Counted from the stretch's first letter, positions 1 to 9,001 are shown. The stretch: 64,000 nt of DNA from Psychrobacter sp. MF31 (GCF_012847335.1 NZ_JABBDX010000001.1:310001-374000); one strand, 5' to 3'. Notes: generated by a model not told the origin, from the letters alone. A program made the numbers and translations.

Positions 1-712
1 CTTGTCGAAATCGCGAATAAACGGTATCAGAATCTGGTAGCTGAAGGCGATTGAATACGGTAATTACAATAATTCCTAAAGAATGACTTTGACAAAGTTT
101 ATCCAGCCGCCAGCGCATATTTCTGAGCGTGTCGTCCGTACCAACCGCAAATCCTGAAACACCATCAAACAAGCTTAATCGCGATTGTTGTAAATACTGC
201 AATCGCTCCTCATTAGGCTGATTGTCAGAGCTTTTTGTTAAAAACCGCTCGCTTTCTTGTAGCTTAATGGTGTTAATTAAAATCACAGCATTCATCAAGA
301 GCGCTTTTAAATGCTCATCTTGGCTGTGGTCAATAAAAGTATCACAAGCAGAGATCAGCCAGCGCGTGTTTAATGAGGTGGTCAAAAATTGATATTCTTG
401 GTTCCAAAGCCGTTCAAATTGCTTAAAATTGTCCTGAGCATTCACCCCGCGCCGGATCAATACAATCAATAACGCATGATGATAGTTCAGCTCAGGCGCG
501 CCAACGAACTCGTTTTTTAAATTATCCAAATGACTTTGCAAATTTTTATCGGCACCATGGGTATAAGCGAGCGTATCCCCATGAATCGTTTGGTTTTTCA
601 TGGCTTGCCAATCATGATCGCAGGTCGAGTACTCAATAGCAGAACCACCAAAACGCTTTCTATGATAATTTAAAGACAGTAAATTTTGTATTCTTGAGCG
701 AGGCTTTTTCAT
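1..712 (-). CDS. Hypothetical protein, partial (C-terminus beyond window)
   Basis: An open minus-strand frame runs without a stop from an ATG at 712 to the left edge, giving about 237 codons of an incomplete protein. It begins MKKPRSRIQNLL and is basic at the N-terminus. There is no signal peptide and no long hydrophobic segment. Near the window edge a hydrophobic strand (LGIIVITVFNRL) could be part of an alpha/beta fold. I do not recognise the family. The neighbouring glycosyltransferase remnants suggest, as inference only, that it belongs to a surface-sugar locus. It is real by frame length and normal codon use, but its function is unknown. Confidence 0.6.
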   Translation of the reverse strand, partial: MKKPRSRIQNLLSLNYHRKRFGGSAIEYSTCDHDWQAMKNQTIHGDTLAYTHGADKNLQSHLDNLKNEFVGAPELNYHHALLIVLIRRGVNAQDNFKQFERLWNQEYQFLTTSLNTRWLISACDTFIDHSQDEHLKALLMNAVILINTIKLQESERFLTKSSDNQPNEERLQYLQQSRLSLFDGVSGFAVGTDDTLRNMRWRLDKLCQSHSLGIIVITVFNRLQLPDSDTVYSRFRQ

Positions 713-885
713 GCGACAGTATTCCTGATTGCTGACTTATTTACCAAAAGTCAATCTAGAAGCTAAAACTATAATATAATCAGAATTCAGTTAGGATAGT
801 TTGAAAATAAAAAGGGTAAGATTATCACATTTAAACAATAATCCGCAATGAGGCTTGATTTCAACGAATAACAATTAGCATATCA

Positions 886-996
886 ATGAAATCAGGCTCT
901 ATACTCTTTATTTTAAAAGCCTTAGAAGGTCGCGGCGCTGAGCGCATGGCAACGATTCTTGCGCGCGTGTTTATGAATTTGGGCTATAACGTATAA
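886..996 (+). pseudogene. N-terminal fragment of a GT4-type glycosyltransferase
   Basis: A 36-codon frame starting at the ATG at 886 and ending at TAA 994-996 reads ILFILKALEGRGAERMA, then ILARVFMNLGYNV. This matches the N-terminal pattern of family GT4 glycosyltransferases: a hydrophobic strand, then G-x-GAER, LA, and GhxV. The domain stops abruptly at the point where a complete enzyme would continue for more than 300 residues. The next gene is on the opposite strand, 10 bases downstream. I read this as a truncated relic. The match is by pattern recognition over about 30 residues, so a chance resemblance cannot be excluded. Confidence 0.5.
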
Positions 997-1006
997 AAGT
1001 AATCAG

Positions 1007-1783
1007 TTATTTCCAATGCTCCTCTAGCCACGGACTCGGTAAAACCCGCCGATACCATTTACCGCCACCACCTGTAATGGCATCGGGTGGATTGATTTCG
1101 CCATGAAAAATTACGATTTTTGCGTCACGAGGTAAGGTGGGCGCTTTTACGAAGTTAAGGAGTGGCGGTGCCATGCATTGGTATTTAAAGCTGACACACC
1201 ATGAGCTGTCCCAATATTCTAAGTGATGATGCTCGCGCAGGTAATTGGACAAATACGCCTGCTCATGGCGAACCTCTTGACGAATGGTCTCAAAGTTGCG
1301 CTCAAAATTGGCAAGTAGATCAGGATACGTATTCATCCCAACTTTGAAGCGATACACTGAGCTGTTACCAATCATCCGCCACGGCTTTTTCCAATCGCGG
1401 ATAATGACCACGCTGTCATCATGGTCAGCTTGATAGGTAAAAAAGCCGTCAATGTTATCAACAATCACGATATCAATATCTAAAAATAGCGCGACACCTT
1501 TTAAACCGTACAATTCAGGCTTGAACGTCGTCAGTTTTTTCCAGCCGCGCTCAGGGAGGTTTGCAGGCAGATTCAGTTCAGGGATAGGAAAGCACTTAAT
1601 ATCGGGGTGAATATCAGTATCGTCATCAGTGAGGCAAACCATTTGAAAATCGAGCGTTAAGTGCCGATTGACCATATTATATAAGCGATTGACAAATTCC
1701 GCGCCGTATTTGCTGCCCCATTTCATACAGATGATATAGCGCTGCTCAATTTCGGAATTATGAAAATCGGAATGGTCTGTCAT
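1007..1783 (-). CDS. Glycosyltransferase-like protein
   Basis: This 258-residue protein looks like a small cytoplasmic nucleotide-sugar transferase. An N-terminal strand (RYIICMKWG, 15-23) is followed by a second strand (FQMVCLTDD, 46-54). A buried D-x-D motif (LFLDIDIVIVDN, about 99-110) is typical of metal-binding GT-A enzymes. A later F-H-G-E stretch (226-229) resembles the C-terminal metal/nucleotide-binding histidine of GT8-like folds. The donor and acceptor sugars cannot be told. It lies on the opposite strand to the GT4 fragment at 886-996 and about 110 bp from the lipid A acyltransferase gene, so a role in lipooligosaccharide or surface glycan is an inference. Confidence 0.65.
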   Translation of the reverse strand: MTDHSDFHNSEIEQRYIICMKWGSKYGAEFVNRLYNMVNRHLTLDFQMVCLTDDDTDIHPDIKCFPIPELNLPANLPERGWKKLTTFKPELYGLKGVALFLDIDIVIVDNIDGFFTYQADHDDSVVIIRDWKKPWRMIGNSSVYRFKVGMNTYPDLLANFERNFETIRQEVRHEQAYLSNYLREHHHLEYWDSSWCVSFKYQCMAPPLLNFVKAPTLPRDAKIVIFHGEINPPDAITGGGGKWYRRVLPSPWLEEHWK

Positions 1784-1893
1784 GGTGCTCTCAAAATCGC
1801 TAAAAATACGATTAGTTTAGCATGATTTGCCTACGAATAAAGACGATTAAACATTAGAAATATCGTTACCGTAAAAAGCTTATTTAAATAACG

Positions 1894-2802
1894 CTAAGCT
1901 TTTGATTTAATAAAATCGTTTAAGGCGGAGGGAGTGGCGATATAAGGATTGCCAAGGTTAGGGATATGCTTAAACCTGCGATAGCCCCACATATAATGGC
2001 TAAAATGAGCGTTAATCATAGTCTCCATGGCGGTATTAAGAGCAGCGCTTGAAACTTCAGCTTTTCTATCATAAAGCTTAGGGTCATCAAGCTTGTAGCA
2101 ATAAATGTCAAAGCCTTTGTTGTCATTTCGGCGAATGCAAGATAGACCGACCAAAGCGCAGCGTGTTTTGCTGGCAAGCTTTGAAGCTAGGGTGCTGGTG
2201 AGTGTCTCAATATCAAAAAAGGGCACAATAACGCCGCCTGATGGTTCAGGGACATGGTCAGGTAAGATAATGCTAAAGCCGCCTTGTTTAAGTGTTTTAA
2301 AAATGGCTTTGACGCCGCTTGCGTCCGTTGGAACAAGTGTGGCATTGAGACGCTCGCGACCTTGGAGCACAAAGTCATTGGTCACTTTGCCTTTGACGGG
2401 CTTATACATGATGGTTGGCGCACCAAACTGGTTGAGCCAAGCGTTCATAATCTCCCAAGTACCAAGGTGCGGAACGATGGCAAGCATGCCGTTTGGGTTT
2501 GCAAGCCCTTGTTGCAAAATGTCAATGTTATGAACATCTTTGATTTGCTCAATGCTCCAATCAGGCGGCATTGCCCAGCTTTTTACTGACTCAACCGTGC
2601 TTAAGCATTGGTTTTGGATGATTTCTGTAATGAGTTGCTGTTTTTTAGCATGGTCAAGGGTTGGAGCGATTAATGCTAAATTAGTCGTAATGGTGCGTGT
2701 AATGCTCAGGTTCGGCAGTAACATCATCAGCCAAGCAATCATTCGTGCCAGCATCTGAAGTACGGATAGTGGCACGAACCTAAAGATCTGATAGGGGTTC
2801 AT
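1894..2802 (-). CDS. Lipid A biosynthesis acyltransferase (LpxL/HtrB family)
   Basis: This 302-residue inner-membrane enzyme belongs to the family that adds secondary acyl chains to Kdo-lipid A from acyl-ACP. An N-terminal hydrophobic segment (about 11-32) would anchor it in the inner membrane. The catalytic H-x4-E pair is visible as HLGTWE (H112, E117). The later DHVPEP block and the WGYRRFKH stretch near the C-terminus fit the same family. The length matches LpxL/LpxM enzymes (about 300-320). Which acyl chain it transfers cannot be decided from sequence alone. It is followed on the same strand, upstream in genome order, by aspS with a 72-bp gap. Confidence 0.85.
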   Translation of the reverse strand: MNPYQIFRFVPLSVLQMLARMIAWLMMLLPNLSITRTITTNLALIAPTLDHAKKQQLITEIIQNQCLSTVESVKSWAMPPDWSIEQIKDVHNIDILQQGLANPNGMLAIVPHLGTWEIMNAWLNQFGAPTIMYKPVKGKVTNDFVLQGRERLNATLVPTDASGVKAIFKTLKQGGFSIILPDHVPEPSGGVIVPFFDIETLTSTLASKLASKTRCALVGLSCIRRNDNKGFDIYCYKLDDPKLYDRKAEVSSAALNTAMETMINAHFSHYMWGYRRFKHIPNLGNPYIATPSALNDFIKSKA

Positions 2803-2874
2803 GAAGAGTCACAAACCCTAGTTGCTAAAGCGAAAAACAACATAATACTAATTTAGTTAACCTTTTATTTGATC

Positions 2875-4728
2875 TTATTCTGACTGAGCTTTTTCACGAA
2901 CGCGGATGCCAAGTTCGCGAAGCTGTTTGCTGTCCACTTCCGCTGGCGCTTGAGTTAATGGACAATCTGCGGTTTTGGTTTTTGGGAAGGCAATCACATC
3001 ACGGATTGAGCTTGCGCCAACCATAAGCATGATCAAGCGATCCAAACCAAACGCCAAGCCGCCATGCGGAGGCGCACCAAATTTTAAGGCATCAAGTAAG
3101 AAGCTGAACTTATCTTTGGCTTCTTGCTCGTCAATGCCAAGCGCTTCAAAGACCGCTTGCTGCATCTCAAGGGTATTGATACGCAGGCTACCACCGCCAA
3201 CTTCAGTACCGTTTAGCACCATATCATAAGCAATGGATAGCGCCGTTTCTGGGCTTTCTTTAAGCTCGCTTACAGAGCCTTTTGGCTTGGTAAATGGATG
3301 GTGCATAGACGTCCATTTACCGTCGTCCGTTTCTTCAAACATAGGGAAGTCAGTCACCCAAAGCGGTGCCCAAGTGCAGGTTTCAAGCTCTAAATCTAAA
3401 CCGATTTTTTGGCGCAGTGCGCCCATCGCGTCATTGACCACCCGAGCCTTATCCGCGCCAAAGAAAATGATGTCACCATTTTCAGCCCCTGTGCGCTCAA
3501 CAAGGCTTGCTAATACGTCATCGGTCATATTTTTAATGATCGGCGACTGAAGTCCTGAGTCTTGATCAACACCGTTATTGATTTTGCTGACATCGTTAAC
3601 TTTAATATAAGCCAAACCGCGAGCGCCATAAATACCAACAAACTTGGTATATTCATCGATTTGTTTGCGGCTAAGCGTACCACCATTGGGAACGTGAAGG
3701 GCAGCAACGCGACCTTTTGGATCGTTGGCAGGACCTGAGAAGACTTTAAAATCAACGTCTTTCATCAAGTCAGCCACATCAACCAGTTTTAAGGGAATTC
3801 GTAAATCTGGCTTGTCTGAGGCGTAATCGCGCATGGCTTCCGCGTAAGTCAATCGCGGAAATTCAGGCAGATCAACATCAAGCATGGTTTTGAATAAATG
3901 CTTAATCAAACCTTCATTGATGCTCATGATTTCCTCTTCAGTTAAAAAAGAGGTTTCAATATCAACTTGGGTAAATTCAGGCTGGCGATCCGCACGTAAA
4001 TCTTCATCACGGAAGCATTTGGCGATTTGGTAATAGCGATCAAACCCTGACACCATCAACAGCTGTTTGAAAAGCTGTGGTGATTGCGGCAAGGCAAAAA
4101 AGTTACCTGGACGGGTTCGTGACGGTACTAAATAATCGCGAGCGCCTTCAGGGGTAGCTCGGGTTAAAATCGGCGTTTCCACATCCAAAAAGCCATGATC
4201 GTCTAAGTAGCGGCGGATGGCAGAGGTGGCGCGAGCGCGAAATACCATGCGCTCTTGCATTTGTGGTCGGCGCATATCAAGGTAGCGATATTTTAAGCGC
4301 AAATCTTCAGAAGCGGTGGTGTTGTCATCATTGAGCGGAAACGGCGGCGTTTCAGATTTAGCAAGCACTTCAATTTGTTTGCCAAGTAACTCAACTTGAC
4401 CACTGATCATATTTGGATTTTCAGTGCCCTCATAACGGCGACGGACGCGACCGGTGATTTTGAGCACGTATTCAGGTCGCGCGGCATCGGCAGTGGCAAA
4501 TGCCTCAGGGGTATCCGGGTCAACCACAACCTGCAAGATGCCTGCACGGTCACGCATATCAAGGAAGATTACGCCACCATGGTCGCGACGACGATGAACC
4601 CAGCCCACAATCGTGATGGTTTGTTCAAGCAAACGCTCATCGACCGCGCCGCAGTACGCATCACGGTTATCACTTTTGGTTATCAAATCGTTTGGGGAGG
4701 TGCTTTGCGTCATATCACGTTGCGTCAT
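2875..4728 (-). CDS. aspS: Aspartate--tRNA ligase, probably non-discriminating (Asp/Asn)
   Basis: Class II aminoacyl-tRNA synthetase of 617 residues with the bacterial layout. It has an OB-fold anticodon domain (about 25-135), a catalytic core with motif 2 ([14 protein letters not shown], about 250) and an inserted GAD domain. Motif 3 ([10 protein letters not shown]) lies near residue 570. The first 20 residues (rich in T, Q, S) are an extension relative to typical enzymes of about 590 residues; the next in-frame ATG is codon 6. In the anticodon domain His50 (RRRDHGG) and Gly101 (YEGTEN) occupy the sites known in Pseudomonas to give relaxed tRNA-Asn/tRNA-Asp recognition. This suggests that Asn-tRNA is made by amidation through GatCAB. 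The call is firm for aspS; the specificity is inferred. Confidence 0.97.
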   Translation of the reverse strand: MTQRDMTQSTSPNDLITKSDNRDAYCGAVDERLLEQTITIVGWVHRRRDHGGVIFLDMRDRAGILQVVVDPDTPEAFATADAARPEYVLKITGRVRRRYEGTENPNMISGQVELLGKQIEVLAKSETPPFPLNDDNTTASEDLRLKYRYLDMRRPQMQERMVFRARATSAIRRYLDDHGFLDVETPILTRATPEGARDYLVPSRTRPGNFFALPQSPQLFKQLLMVSGFDRYYQIAKCFRDEDLRADRQPEFTQVDIETSFLTEEEIMSINEGLIKHLFKTMLDVDLPEFPRLTYAEAMRDYASDKPDLRIPLKLVDVADLMKDVDFKVFSGPANDPKGRVAALHVPNGGTLSRKQIDEYTKFVGIYGARGLAYIKVNDVSKINNGVDQDSGLQSPIIKNMTDDVLASLVERTGAENGDIIFFGADKARVVNDAMGALRQKIGLDLELETCTWAPLWVTDFPMFEETDDGKWTSMHHPFTKPKGSVSELKESPETALSIAYDMVLNGTEVGGGSLRINTLEMQQAVFEALGIDEQEAKDKFSFLLDALKFGAPPHGGLAFGLDRLIMLMVGASSIRDVIAFPKTKTADCPLTQAPAEVDSKQLRELGIRVREKAQSE

Positions 4729-5030
4729 CGTTTGGTTTTCCAGTTAAAGCCCAATTCAAGAGTCGCCATCCTCGCAGCTTTTTGGTCAAAATTTACCAAA
4801 AAACACTGACATTTCAGCGAAGCTTAGATGGCGATAAAAATAATTCTAAACGCGTATTATGCCTAATGTGCCCTTGTTATACAACACTCAAGCGCAATCG
4901 GACTTTGATTAGCTCACAATTAAGCCTAAGCAAACGGCGCTAAATACTACCGGCTAAACTATAGAAAGTGACCTGCCACAATTGCTCACCAAATCACGCT
5001 TGCAATCTATCGCTTTGGCACGCATATTAT

Positions 5031-5060
5031 TTGACAATTATTTTTATATTTTCTTTTTAT
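5031..5060 (+). promoter_or_regulatory. Candidate sigma70 promoter of the sohB-like gene
   Basis: A perfect TTGACA (5031-5036) is followed after 18 bases by TTTTAT (5055-5060, four of six matches to TATAAT). Transcription would begin near 5067, leaving a short leader with AAGG at 5070-5073 and the ATG at 5082. The AT-rich spacer reads as a hydrophobic peptide if translated, so it argues for the downstream start. It is a pattern match only. The 353 bases from 4729 to 5081 show nothing else. Confidence 0.4.
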
Positions 5061-5081
5061 TATTCATTTAAGGCTAAATTT

Positions 5082-6056
5082 ATGTTGTCACCCTCACCAA
5101 AAAATCCTGTTGAGCTTAAAATTACCCATTTAAATAAAGTTCAAAATCAGCGCCAAGAGCATTTGGTTGAAGCAACCCAAGGCAAGGCTGCGCTTAAGAG
5201 CTTTAAAAAACAGTTGACCAAAAAAACCAAGCAAAGCTTAAAACAAAAGCTTAAAAGTAACGCCAAAAAAGGCAATAAAACGTCACAAGTTTTCGTATTA
5301 GATTTTGATGGCGATATGAAAGCCACGGCGGTTAAGCACTTGCGCGATGAAATCAGCACGTTAATCAGCACCGCAAATAAAGGTGATGAAGTCGTTCTGC
5401 GCCTTGAGTCCTCAGGCGGCTTGGTTTACAGCTACGGCTTGGCAGCAGCGCAATTGGCAAGGCTTAAAGATGCCGGTCTGAAATTGACCGTTTGCGTGGA
5501 CAAAGTGGCAGCAAGCGGCGGCTATATGATGGCTTGCGTTGCGGATAGAATTTTAGCGGCGCCTTTTGCTGTTATCGGCTCAATTGGGGTGGTCTCGCAA
5601 TTGCCTAACTTTCATAAATGGCTTAAAAATCATGACGTTGATTATGAGCTATTTACCGCGGGCGACTACAAACGCACCGTGACCATGTTTGGTGAAAATG
5701 ACGATAGCGACCGCGCCAAATACCAAGAAGAGCTTGAGCAAACCCATTTATTATTTAAAGATTTTGTCAATCGCTACCGCGGAATGCTCGACTTGGACAA
5801 AGTGGCGACCGGTGAGCATTGGTATGGTGAGGATGCGCTGCATTTAAACTTGATTGATGCAATTCAAACATCTGACAGCTATCTTTTAGAATTGATGGCA
5901 GATCATGACGTTTATGCGTTGCAATCTCGGCAAAAGCCAACATTGGCAGAAAAGCTTGGGCTTTCGCAAGCGGCTGAAACCGGAATTGAGCTTGCCATCA
6001 ATAAGCTTCCAGAATTGATGCGCAAAGTTGAGATCACTCAACGTTTATTCAAATAG
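5082..6056 (+). CDS. SohB/SppA-like S49 family peptidase
   Basis: Serine peptidase of family S49 (324 residues from this ATG), which cleaves signal-peptide remnants or membrane-protein fragments at the inner membrane. The nucleophile lies in AASGGYM (Ser145) and the general-base lysine in GDYKRTV (Lys197). The spacing of 52 residues is that seen in SppA-type enzymes. The N-terminal 60 residues are very lysine-rich (KKQLTKKTKQSLKQK), as in SohB linkers. The start at 5082 has AAGG eight bases upstream. A GTG at 4968 would extend it by 38 residues including a hydrophobic stretch like the SohB anchor, but it has no ribosome site and runs through a perfect -35 box. Family assignment is secure; membrane topology depends on the start. 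Confidence 0.88.
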   Translation: MLSPSPKNPVELKITHLNKVQNQRQEHLVEATQGKAALKSFKKQLTKKTKQSLKQKLKSNAKKGNKTSQVFVLDFDGDMKATAVKHLRDEISTLISTANKGDEVVLRLESSGGLVYSYGLAAAQLARLKDAGLKLTVCVDKVAASGGYMMACVADRILAAPFAVIGSIGVVSQLPNFHKWLKNHDVDYELFTAGDYKRTVTMFGENDDSDRAKYQEELEQTHLLFKDFVNRYRGMLDLDKVATGEHWYGEDALHLNLIDAIQTSDSYLLELMADHDVYALQSRQKPTLAEKLGLSQAAETGIELAINKLPELMRKVEITQRLFK

Positions 6057-6107
6057 TTAGTTTTGCGATATCAATGATAGACAGCCGTTTGGTTTTTCAG
6101 TATCCTA

Positions 6108-6136
6108 AAGCGTTACCAATACGGTGACGCTTTTTT
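6108..6136 (+). terminator. Rho-independent terminator after the sohB-like gene
   Basis: A 10-bp stem pairs 6108-6117 (AAGCGTTACC) with 6123-6132 (GGTGACGCTT), allowing one G-U pair, around a 5-base loop. It is followed by a T-run through 6136. It ends the sohB-like transcript and marks the left side of the TnpB element. Confidence 0.8.
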
Positions 6137-6140
6137 ATCA

Positions 6141-7380
6141 AAGTCGCTGTAAAACCACACCGTTCAGGGCGTGGATATAAGCCGACAGCGGTTGTCACTC
6201 AACCTATGTATTCACTTGCAACTTAGCTGTAAAACGATCACAATCAAAGCATGAAAACACTTAAGCTCAGAGTCAAAGACAAACATAGCAAGCCGCTTAA
6301 TACCATAAGCCATGCGGTTAACTTCGTTTGGAATTACGTCAATGAGTTAAGTTTTAAGCACTTGCAACGAACCGGTCTATTCTTTAGCGCCTATGACATT
6401 GCCGCTTATACCAAAGGTGCAGGCGGTGAGCTCGGTTTACACTCACAGACCATTCAAGCGATTGGTGAGAGTCACGCCAAAGCCCGTAAACAATTTAAAA
6501 AAGCTAAATTAAAATGGCGAACCAATAATCCTAAATCATGCCGCAAAAGCCTAGGCTGGATACCGTTTAAAAAGTCTGCTATTAAGTATATTGGCACTCG
6601 CCAAAGCGGTAAAAAGGCGTTGAAATCAAGCATCCAATTAAGCTTAGCCAACCATCAAAAGCTAATTATTGAAATGTTTGACAGCTACAACCTTAGCCTA
6701 TATCAAATTAATACCCTTGAATTGGTTCAAGACGCAAGAGGCAGATGGTACGCCTGTATTACCGTTAAAAACCATCCTAAAAAACATACTGAGCATAATA
6801 CAGGTCAAGTCGGTATTGATTTAGAATTAAAAGAAGCCGCGACTACCTCAAGTGGCGACAAGCTTACCGTCAAACAAACACAAAAATGGGCGGCAAAACT
6901 GGCAGTTGCCCAAAGAGCTAAAAATAGACAGCGTGCCCAAGCCATTCACGCCAAGATTAAAAACACAAGACAAGATTTAATTCATAAATTTACCACCCAA
7001 TTGGTCAAAGACAACGCGCTGATTGTGGTCGGTGATGTTAAATCACGTTCATTCACTCCTTCGAGCACCAAACTCGCCAAAACAACCTATGATGCAGGCT
7101 GGTTTGAAATCAAACGACAGTTGGAATACAAGTGCAAGCATGCAGACAGTCAGTTTGAGATTGTGAATGAAAATTACACCACCCAAACTTGCTCGCGATG
7201 CGGCTCACGCCAAAACAGTCCGAAAGGTAGGGCAATGCTTGGAATAAGAGAATGGAAGTGTGAGTGCGGTGTTACTCATGACCGCGATATTAACGCGGCA
7301 AAAAACATTCTCGCGGCAGGGCTTTGCCGTCTCGCTGGAGAAATCCCCTCACTTTAGGGAGGAGAGGAAGTCAATTGCCG
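6141..7380 (+). mobile_element. IS200/IS605-type tnpB-only element (limits approximate)
   Basis: The tnpB gene is flanked by structures typical of this superfamily's ends. On the left a hairpin pairs CCAC-A-CC (6155-6161) with GG-GC-GTGG (6168-6174 region). A 10-base word (GCTGTAAAAC) occurs twice, at 6146 and 6226. On the right, overlapping the stop codon, CCCT (7346-7349) and AGGG (7356-7359) form a small hairpin followed by a purine-rich tail. In this superfamily the 3' end of tnpB and the right end encode the guide (omega) RNA. No tnpA Y1 transposase is present, so mobility would need help in trans. Exact ends cannot be set without an empty-site comparison. Confidence 0.4.
6251..7357 (+). 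CDS. tnpB: TnpB-family RNA-guided nuclease with altered RuvC-II
   Basis: A 368-residue TnpB (OrfB) protein of the IS200/IS605 superfamily, ancestors of Cas12 nucleases. RuvC-I is GIDLELK (Asp190). The zinc ribbon uses Cys314, Cys317, Cys337 and Cys339. RuvC-III is HDRDINAAKNIL (Asp346). Where canonical TnpB has an E-D-L RuvC-II glutamate, this protein has VVGDVKSRSF, so the glutamate position is Gly261. A candidate substitute is Glu307 in NENYTTQTCS, just before the zinc ribbon. TnpB groups with a relocated catalytic glutamate are known, so the enzyme need not be dead. The start has the usual MKTLKLRV. It sits alone between two cellular genes. Family secure; activity uncertain. Confidence 0.92.
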   Translation: MKTLKLRVKDKHSKPLNTISHAVNFVWNYVNELSFKHLQRTGLFFSAYDIAAYTKGAGGELGLHSQTIQAIGESHAKARKQFKKAKLKWRTNNPKSCRKSLGWIPFKKSAIKYIGTRQSGKKALKSSIQLSLANHQKLIIEMFDSYNLSLYQINTLELVQDARGRWYACITVKNHPKKHTEHNTGQVGIDLELKEAATTSSGDKLTVKQTQKWAAKLAVAQRAKNRQRAQAIHAKIKNTRQDLIHKFTTQLVKDNALIVVGDVKSRSFTPSSTKLAKTTYDAGWFEIKRQLEYKCKHADSQFEIVNENYTTQTCSRCGSRQNSPKGRAMLGIREWKCECGVTHDRDINAAKNILAAGLCRLAGEIPSL

Positions 7381-7455
7381 ACTTAATCTGCAACAATATC
7401 ATTATTTACAAGTATTCTTATTTATCCTAGTCTAGCTTTAAAGTTAGGAGAAATC

Positions 7456-8067
7456 ATGCCATCGCTATTTATGATCAAAATTGGCGCGCGTCCTAAAGGT
7501 CGCCTGATTGAGCAACATGATATATTTTTTGGCATTGGTGAAGAAATTGGCGACTTTGTTGAGGCAATCAATCAGCATTGGTCAGAAGTCAAAAACGCAT
7601 GGCATTTGGATGCTTATCGCAAAGTAACGGTGGTGGATGGTCATCAAATTGCTTGGCAGCCTACTGAAAATAATAGTGAGCCTTTAAAAAATAATGAACC
7701 TTTAAAAACTGAGCTAAAGCTATTTTTTATCAATTTGGGCGGTTATTTGGCAGGTGAATTTGAAGAGTATCATCATAAGCTTTTGATCGTAGCGCCTTCG
7801 CAAGCTGAGGCGATAAAACAAGCCAAGCAGTGCCAGTTTTATAAAAAATTTAGTTTTAAAGATATAACTACCCCTTTTAACGCTGCCACTCATATCGATG
7901 ATAAGCATCAAGTGGATGTTGATGAGATTTATAACGTTAATGAGTTATTAACCAAAGGTCGACTCGTCATTACTCCTTGTGATAACGCATTGCCGGACGA
8001 TCAGGCTTATATTGGCTATTTGAGTCTCAAAAAATTACGCCAGTTGCCCCAAAATAATAAAAGTTAG
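7456..8067 (+). CDS. DUF1543 domain-containing protein
   Basis: A 203-residue cytoplasmic protein built from two halves with similar openings: LFMIKIGARPKGRLIEQHD at the N-terminus and LFFINLGGYLAGEFEEYH near residue 97. This is the duplicated layout of DUF1543. Each half has a G-R/G-E-x-H/D strand-turn with a His/Asp pair. Function is unknown; the family is common in Moraxellaceae. The linker carries an 18-base in-frame repeat (7681 and 7699) giving EPLKNN-EPLKTE. AGGAG at 7447-7451 sets the ATG start. No catalytic claim is possible. Confidence 0.8.
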   Translation: MPSLFMIKIGARPKGRLIEQHDIFFGIGEEIGDFVEAINQHWSEVKNAWHLDAYRKVTVVDGHQIAWQPTENNSEPLKNNEPLKTELKLFFINLGGYLAGEFEEYHHKLLIVAPSQAEAIKQAKQCQFYKKFSFKDITTPFNAATHIDDKHQVDVDEIYNVNELLTKGRLVITPCDNALPDDQAYIGYLSLKKLRQLPQNNKS

Positions 8068-8131
8068 CTGTTTTCGTTTAACTAATATTTAGCAAAAGAT
8101 CATTGACCCCTCACAATAAAAAAGGATTGCT

Positions 8132-9001
8132 ATGCCACAAAAACTGATAAAAAAACTGACCCAAACCGCCAATCATGGTCGCAAGCAAGCTTTTGGGGCG
8201 GTCATGCCTGCACGCTACTTAGAAGGTCTTGAAAAAGAGCAGGTCGGTCTTGGGAAAACCGTACTAATTACAGGGGCAAGCTCTGGAATTGGTGAGGGCA
8301 TGGCACGAATTTTTGCGAAACTTGGTTACAATTTAGCCATTTGCGCGCGCCGAACGGATCGACTTGAGCAGCTCAAAGCTGAGCTGATGAGCCGCTATCC
8401 TAATATTCGCGTTGAGTTTCAAGCGCTGGATGTCAGCGATTATAGCGCCATATTTCAAGTATTTAACGCATTTGTCAAAGATTTTGGAAAATTAGAAAAA
8501 GTCATCGTTAACGCCGGCATCGGTGACAGTCGCCAAATTGGCAAAGGTCGCTTTGAAACCAACCGCAAAACCGCCGAAATCAATTTTATTGCTGCGCTTG
8601 CTCAGTGCGAAGCGGCAATGCAAATTTTTCGATCGCAAAATTCGGGTCAATTGGTGGTTATCTCGAGCATGTCAGCCATGCGCGGGCTGCCAAAACACAT
8701 GACCACTTATGGCGCCAGTAAAGCGGCGCTTGCTTACCTTGCTGAAGGTATCCGCGCTGACATGCTATTGAGCAATTTACCGATCAAAGTTTCAACCATT
8801 TACCCCGGCTACATCCGAACCGAAATCAATACCAATGCCAAACCGCTACCGTTTGAAGTTGATGCTGAAACTGGAACCAACGCGATTGTTGCTGCTATTG
8901 AAGCCGAGGTTGACGAAGCTTGCGTTCCAAGTTTGCCATGGTCAATTGTTGGTCAAGCGATGAAGCGACTTCCACTCAATATAGTTAATAAAATTAGCTA
9001 A
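8132..9001 (+). CDS. SDR family NAD(P)-dependent oxidoreductase
   Basis: Classical short-chain dehydrogenase of 289 residues. The Rossmann nucleotide site is TGASSGIG (47-54). The structural NAG is at 127-129. The catalytic Ser (VVISSM, about 178-179), Tyr193 and Lys197 (YGASK) are all present. The Arg-rich stretch after the second strand (CARRTDR, 71-77) favours NADP(H). A 40-residue N-terminal extension precedes the fold. The C-terminal region (LPWSIVGQAMKRLPL) resembles membrane-associated SDRs that act on fatty or lipid substrates. The substrate is unknown. A strong shared terminator separates it from the convergent acyl-CoA ligase gene. Confidence 0.85.
   Translation: MPQKLIKKLTQTANHGRKQAFGAVMPARYLEGLEKEQVGLGKTVLITGASSGIGEGMARIFAKLGYNLAICARRTDRLEQLKAELMSRYPNIRVEFQALDVSDYSAIFQVFNAFVKDFGKLEKVIVNAGIGDSRQIGKGRFETNRKTAEINFIAALAQCEAAMQIFRSQNSGQLVVISSMSAMRGLPKHMTTYGASKAALAYLAEGIRADMLLSNLPIKVSTIYPGYIRTEINTNAKPLPFEVDAETGTNAIVAAIEAEVDEACVPSLPWSIVGQAMKRLPLNIVNKIS

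Noticed and set aside
2105-2758. Several plus-strand frames inside the lipid A acyltransferase gene
   Set aside because: They are antisense to a gene with clear catalytic motifs and have no recognisable domain.
4396-4943. Plus-strand frames overlapping the 5' end of aspS
   Set aside because: Antisense to conserved aspS codons and lacking ribosome sites.
4968-5081. N-terminal extension of the SohB-like protein with a hydrophobic stretch
   Set aside because: The GTG has no ribosome site and the stretch is encoded by an AT-rich promoter-like sequence with a perfect -35 box. It is kept only as an alternative.
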